A stretch of DNA of 38,048 nt from Kiritimatiellia bacterium. GTDB lineage: Bacteria; Verrucomicrobiota; Kiritimatiellia; JAQICX01. The stretch covers positions 66,787 to 104,834 of the forward strand of contig JAQICX010000242.1 in assembly GCA_027858345.1 (NCBI GenBank), read 5' to 3'. Below the pieces are notes generated by a model, which was not told the DNA's origin, ran no database searches, and saw only the letters and a list, made by a program, of their open reading frames with translations. Position numbers and translations under genes: made by a program. Shown here in pieces: positions 34,599 to 38,048 of this stretch; positions within the stretch are counted from its first letter, which is position 1; each line of letters opens with the position of its first letter.

Positions 34599-34653
34599 AA
34601 AATAATTTACAATTAAAAATTAAGAATTAAGAGTTTAAAGAAGGAGTAAGATT

Positions 34654-35907
34654 ATGGCAATAAATGACTTAAAAGCTGCATATAAAACAATAATGGATGA
34701 TAACTTCCCACCAGCAATGGAGATTTCTTTTATTGATGGTTCAAAAAGACAAACCTTGTGTTATGAAAAGGTTTCGTGGATCATTGAAAATGAGAGAAAA
34801 GGTTTGAGATATGGAGAAAATCCAGGTCAGGAAGCTGCTCTATATAAACTTGTTAATGGTAATTTGACTCTTGGCGATGTAAAATGTATTCAGCCTGGTA
34901 GATTTCTTGCATCAGATGTTGAATTGTTGCAGTCTGGAAAACACCCGGGGAAAACAAATATTACAGATGCAGATAATGCAATGAATATCATCAGATACTT
35001 TGATGATAAACCATGCTCTGTAATTATTAAACATAATAATCCTTGTGGCGTTGCCCTTGGCAGTACTCTTGCTGAAGCTTATGACAAAGCAAATATGGCA
35101 GATCGCCTAGCAGCATTTGGTGGAGCAATTGCTTTGAATCAAACTTGTGACATCGAAACAGCTTTGTTAATCACACAAAACTATGCAGAAGTGGTTGTCG
35201 CTCCAGACTTTGCCCCGGGAGTTATGGAAATCTTTTCCAAAAAGAAAAATTTAAGAGTAATGCAAATTGCTAATATGAGCCGTCTCAATGAATTTGTGGG
35301 AGAGCGATTTGTTGATTTCAAATCATTGATAGATGGTGGACTTGTTGCACAGTGGTCATTTGTTCCCGAAGCAAAGAAAAAAGAAGATTTTCTTCCTGCT
35401 GAAACAGTTTATAAAGGCACTGAATATAAAGTCAATAGAACACCAACTGCTGCTGAATATGAAGATTTGGTTTTTGGCTGGTTGGTTGAGGCAGGCGTAA
35501 CAAGTAATTCTGTTATATATGTAAAAGATGGTGTCACTGTAGGCATTGGTACTGGTGAGCAGGATCGTGTTGGTGTTGCTGAAATTGCAAGAGATAAAGC
35601 CTATAAAAAACTTGCTGATAGAATCTCATGGAACAAATATACAACTCCTTACAATCTTCTTGCCGATGAATATGCTAAATCGGAAATTGATGAAGAAGTT
35701 AAAGTCAAAAAAGGTGGATTACCTGGTTCAAGTATGATATCTGATGCATTTTTCCCATTCAGGGATGGTGTTGAAGTCGGTTTGTGTGAAGGTGCCTCTG
35801 CTGTTGTTCAGCCTGGTGGATCCATGCGCGACTTTGAAACCATTGAAGCTTGCAACGAATATGATGCGACAATGGTCTTCACTGGCCAGCGAAGCTTTAA
35901 ACACTAA
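34654..35907 (+). CDS. Stand-alone AICAR formyltransferase (PurH C-terminal domain only)
   Basis: A 417-residue enzyme that transfers the formyl group to AICAR in purine synthesis. LRYGENPGQEAALYKL (51-66), IIKHNNPCGVALGS with Lys126-His127 (catalytic pair of the family), DRLAAFGGAIALN and the C-terminal GSMRDFETIEACNEYDATMVFTGQRSFKH are typical of PurH's AICARFT half. The IMP-cyclohydrolase domain (about 190 N-terminal residues of normal PurH) is absent, and the protein starts just before RYGEN. Another enzyme must close the ring elsewhere. It follows pyrE by 55 nt and has AAGGAG before the ATG. Confidence 0.92.
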   Translation: MAINDLKAAYKTIMDDNFPPAMEISFIDGSKRQTLCYEKVSWIIENERKGLRYGENPGQEAALYKLVNGNLTLGDVKCIQPGRFLASDVELLQSGKHPGKTNITDADNAMNIIRYFDDKPCSVIIKHNNPCGVALGSTLAEAYDKANMADRLAAFGGAIALNQTCDIETALLITQNYAEVVVAPDFAPGVMEIFSKKKNLRVMQIANMSRLNEFVGERFVDFKSLIDGGLVAQWSFVPEAKKKEDFLPAETVYKGTEYKVNRTPTAAEYEDLVFGWLVEAGVTSNSVIYVKDGVTVGIGTGEQDRVGVAEIARDKAYKKLADRISWNKYTTPYNLLADEYAKSEIDEEVKVKKGGLPGSSMISDAFFPFRDGVEVGLCEGASAVVQPGGSMRDFETIEACNEYDATMVFTGQRSFKH

Positions 35908-35913
35908 AATCAG

Positions 35914-35980
35914 TTGCAGAACATGCTTCGCATGGGGAACAATTGCGGAATATGCTTTGCATGGGGAACAATAGCAGAAC
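35914..35980. repeat. Tandem 29-nt repeats left of the four-helix-bundle gene
   Basis: Two units (35914-35942 and 35943-35971) differ at only three positions and are followed by a partial third (35972-35980). Each unit has a triloop hairpin: CATGC-TTC-GCATG at 35922-35934 and ATGC-TTT-GCAT at 35952-35962. The motif GGGGAACAAT alternates with TGCAGAAC. Confidence 0.85.
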
Positions 35981-36021
35981 GATAGTGGAAGTTAAGAATT
36001 AATATAAGTAGGAGTTTTATT

Positions 36022-36384
36022 ATGAGTTTTAGGTTTCAGAATCTAGAGATATATCAGCTGGCAAAAGAAATAGTAAAATATAATTATTATCTAACTAAAC
36101 AGTTTCCTGATGATGAAAAGTATGCTCTTGTACAACAAATGAATAGAGCTGCTATATCGGTTCCTTCAAACATTGCGGAAGGTGTGAGTCGTAACACTGT
36201 TAAAGACAAATCGCATTTTATCAATATATCATACTCTTCATTAATGGAACTTGTATGTCAAAGTGAGATTGCTTGTGAGTTAGGGTTTATAAGCGAGAAA
36301 GATTATAGCACAATGGTTGCCATGAGTAAAAATTTGTCTGTTAAGTTGAGTAACTTTGTGACAAGTATTCAAAAACAGTCATAA
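36022..36384 (+). CDS. Four-helix-bundle protein (23S rRNA intervening-sequence type)
   Basis: A 120-residue all-helical protein of the S23/IVP four-helix-bundle family, first found in 23S rRNA intervening sequences and related to the Avd accessory proteins of diversity-generating retroelements. Signature pieces are FQNLEIYQLAKEIV (6-19), FPDDEKYALVQQMNRAAISVPSNIAEG (about 29-56) and the Ser/Glu-rich fourth helix. It is not inside an rRNA here. It stands alone between purH-like and an oxidoreductase gene and is enclosed by repeats in opposite orientation. No reverse transcriptase or variable repeat is nearby, so a retroelement is not indicated. AGGAG lies 10 nt upstream. Function of the isolated form is unknown. 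Confidence 0.93.
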   Translation: MSFRFQNLEIYQLAKEIVKYNYYLTKQFPDDEKYALVQQMNRAAISVPSNIAEGVSRNTVKDKSHFINISYSSLMELVCQSEIACELGFISEKDYSTMVAMSKNLSVKLSNFVTSIQKQS

Positions 36385-36490
36385 TTCTTTAACAATCGTC
36401 CCTCTGTTTTACCATTGTTCTGCAACCATTCCGCTATTGTTCCGCATGCGTAGCATGTTCTGCGATTGTTCAGCCATTGTTCTAGAAAAC
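36385..36490. repeat. Inverted partner repeat right of the four-helix-bundle gene
   Basis: Read on the minus strand it contains GCAGAACATGCTACGCATG and GGAACAATAGCGGAA, close to the left tandem units. A hairpin CATGC-GTA-GCATG lies at 36445-36457. It begins just after the stop of the four-helix gene, so the gene with its ribosome-binding site is the only cargo between the repeats. Confidence 0.75.
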
Positions 36491-36566
36491 ATTTGACATT
36501 TACGCAACAGTTATGTGAATTCCCAAAAGTTTTAAATTTAAAAAAATATAAACAGGTTAAAATATA

Positions 36567-37883
36567 ATGACTAAGAAAAGATATGTGCAAGTTGGTTTGG
36601 GTTCAAGAAGTTCAATGTATCTTGATTCAATAATGAAAGACTACAAAGATATTGCTGAAATAACAGCAGTGTGTGATAGCAACATGACTCGTATGACTTA
36701 TACCCTTGAAAAGGCAATAGAGCGTAATGAATATGATGTTGATATAAAAAAATATCATTGTAATGATTTTGAAAAAATGATTGAAGAACAAAAACCGGAT
36801 GTTGTTATTGTAACTTCAATGGATAGGACTCATCATAAATATATTTGCAAAGCAATGGAACTTGGGTGTGATGTGATTACTGAAAAACCAATGACTGTTG
36901 ACGCTGAAAAGTGCCAGCAGATTGTGGATGTCCAAAAAGCAACGGGTAAAAAAGTTACAGTAACTTTTAACTACAGATATTCTCCTAGAAACACAAAAAT
37001 CAAAGAACTGATTAAAAGTGGTGCAATTGGCGATGTGACAAGTGTACACTTCGAATGGGTTCTTAGCACAACACATGGTGCAGATTACTTTAGAAGATGG
37101 CATAGAGACAAACTCAATAGTGGGGGATTGCTTGTACATAAGTCTACTCACCATTTTGATTTGGTTAACTGGTGGATTGATTCAGAACCTGAAACTGTTT
37201 TTGCAATGGGACGTTTGGCTTTTTATGGCAGAGAAAATGCAGAAAATAGAGGCGTCAGAAATTTCTATTCACGTGCGAATGACTCTGAAATCGCAAAAGA
37301 TGACCCATTTGCAATTAATTTAACGGATTCAGATAACTTAAAAGGTTTGTATCTTGATGCTGAATTTGAGGATGGATATCAAAGAGACCAGAGTGTTTTT
37401 GGTTATAACATTAATATTGAAGACAATATGTCTGTTTTGGTTCGCTACAAAAACAAAGCTCAGATGTCATATAGCCTGAATGCTCACTCTCCATGGGAAG
37501 GCTACAGAGTTATGTTCAATGGAACAAAAGGGCGTCTTGAGTTTAATGTCAAAGAAAACTCTTATGTTTCTGGTGGAAACGATGATATAAACCTCACTCT
37601 TAATAGAGACGAAGATGCACCTGTTGAAAATACAACTCCTGAGATTATCTTACAGCACCATTGGAGTAAACCTGTGGAGATTAAATACGAGCAGAGTGTT
37701 GGTGGTCATGGTGGTGGTGATGTTCGTCTTCTCAAAGACCTCTTCTATGGTGTTGAAGATAATTCTCTTGGGCATGCTGCTGGCATCGAAGATGGCGTAA
37801 TGAGTATTCTTACTGGTATTGCTGCAAATAAATCAATTGCAACGGGTTTGCCTGTTGAAGTCAAAACATTGGTTGACCTGTAG
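36567..37883 (+). CDS. Gfo/Idh/MocA-family NAD(P)-dependent oxidoreductase
   Basis: A 438-residue protein with an N-terminal Rossmann domain and a C-terminal alpha/beta substrate domain. The nucleotide-binding turn is VGLGSRS (9-15), the dinucleotide contact EKP is at 106-108 (ITEKPMTV), and the substrate-domain stretch GGLLVHKSTHHFDLVNWW carries the conserved His (equivalent of the GGD...H motif). The substrate is probably a sugar or sugar-alcohol derivative, but nothing in the sequence identifies it. GxGSR deviates from the usual GxGxxG, as in many PVC homologues. It has no operon partner in the window. It is the last gene in the window. Confidence 0.9.
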   Translation: MTKKRYVQVGLGSRSSMYLDSIMKDYKDIAEITAVCDSNMTRMTYTLEKAIERNEYDVDIKKYHCNDFEKMIEEQKPDVVIVTSMDRTHHKYICKAMELGCDVITEKPMTVDAEKCQQIVDVQKATGKKVTVTFNYRYSPRNTKIKELIKSGAIGDVTSVHFEWVLSTTHGADYFRRWHRDKLNSGGLLVHKSTHHFDLVNWWIDSEPETVFAMGRLAFYGRENAENRGVRNFYSRANDSEIAKDDPFAINLTDSDNLKGLYLDAEFEDGYQRDQSVFGYNINIEDNMSVLVRYKNKAQMSYSLNAHSPWEGYRVMFNGTKGRLEFNVKENSYVSGGNDDINLTLNRDEDAPVENTTPEIILQHHWSKPVEIKYEQSVGGHGGGDVRLLKDLFYGVEDNSLGHAAGIEDGVMSILTGIAANKSIATGLPVEVKTLVDL

Positions 37884-37900
37884 GCAACTACTGTTGTGCC

Positions 37901-38048
37901 GAACAACAACTGTAGGGTCGGGGTCCGTGACCTTGTTGTTCTACACATCTTTTTTATTCAGCTAGCCACCAGGACCGAATGACCTCCAGCAAATGGCAAA
38001 GTCATAGGCTCTCTGCATTCCTATCCATATGGTTTGTGGTCCTGGAGG
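37901..38048. repeat. Inverted repeats at the right edge
   Basis: GAACAACAA (37901-37909) pairs with TTGTTGTTC (37933-37941) just after the oxidoreductase gene, possibly a terminator structure. CCACCAGGACC (37966-37976) is mirrored at 38038-38048 (10 of 11), a likely further small TIR element at the window boundary. Confidence 0.5.

Noticed and set aside
35914-36490. Diversity-generating retroelement around the four-helix-bundle gene
   Set aside because: No reverse transcriptase and no template/variable repeat with adenine-biased changes were found; the gene is of the S23/IVP type.

Overview
The window is AT-rich bacterial chromosome and looks like the PVC superphylum, most likely Lentisphaerota or a close relative. 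Three things point there: a secretin / PilM-like / PilO-like pilus cluster of the type described in Akkermansia (Amuc_1098-1101), a small exosortase beside one giant membrane partner, and ftsQ-ftsA followed by a very divergent ftsZ. No tRNA, rRNA, CRISPR array or prophage was recognised. The taxonomic call is inference from gene content.

Layout. 1-4.45 kb (minus): type IV pilus-like operon (secretin, PilM-PilN fusion, PilO-like protein, start of a fourth gene) behind a good sigma70-type promoter. 4.6-12.2 kb (plus): outer-membrane barrel, exported squalene-cyclase-fold protein, PAS histidine kinase, then a small exosortase and a 950-residue VIT/vWA membrane protein with a sorting-signal-like C-terminus. 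12.9-21 kb (minus): ybeY and a PgpH-like HD phosphohydrolase; tig-clpP-clpX (protein folding and proteolysis); a TIGR02757 protein, tsaC (tRNA t6A) and panE. 21-26.5 kb (minus): hybrid sensor kinase coupled to a REC-GGDEF diguanylate cyclase, DUF456 protein and an isolated atpG. 27.1-28.3 kb: a HEAT/zinc-ribbon/PD-(D/E)XK nuclease-like gene enclosed by about 118-bp inverted repeats that each carry a promoter. 28.5-37.9 kb (plus): rpsO with a strong terminator, an anchored protein of unknown function, ftsQ-ftsA-ftsZ, pyrE, a stand-alone AICAR formyltransferase, a four-helix-bundle (23S IVS-type) gene enclosed by inverted repeats, and a Gfo/Idh/MocA oxidoreductase.

The core genes are ordinary; the intergenic spaces are not. 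Most gaps over about 300 bp hold compact elements bounded by imperfect terminal inverted repeats and filled with short hairpins, nearly all with 5-9 bp stems and exactly 3-nt loops. Two single-gene islands (nuclease, four-helix bundle) sit inside inverted repeats. The strongest candidates for something undescribed are the nuclease cassette with inward-facing duplicated promoter-leader modules and the genome-wide-looking triloop hairpin family. The degenerate FtsZ is the most notable protein.
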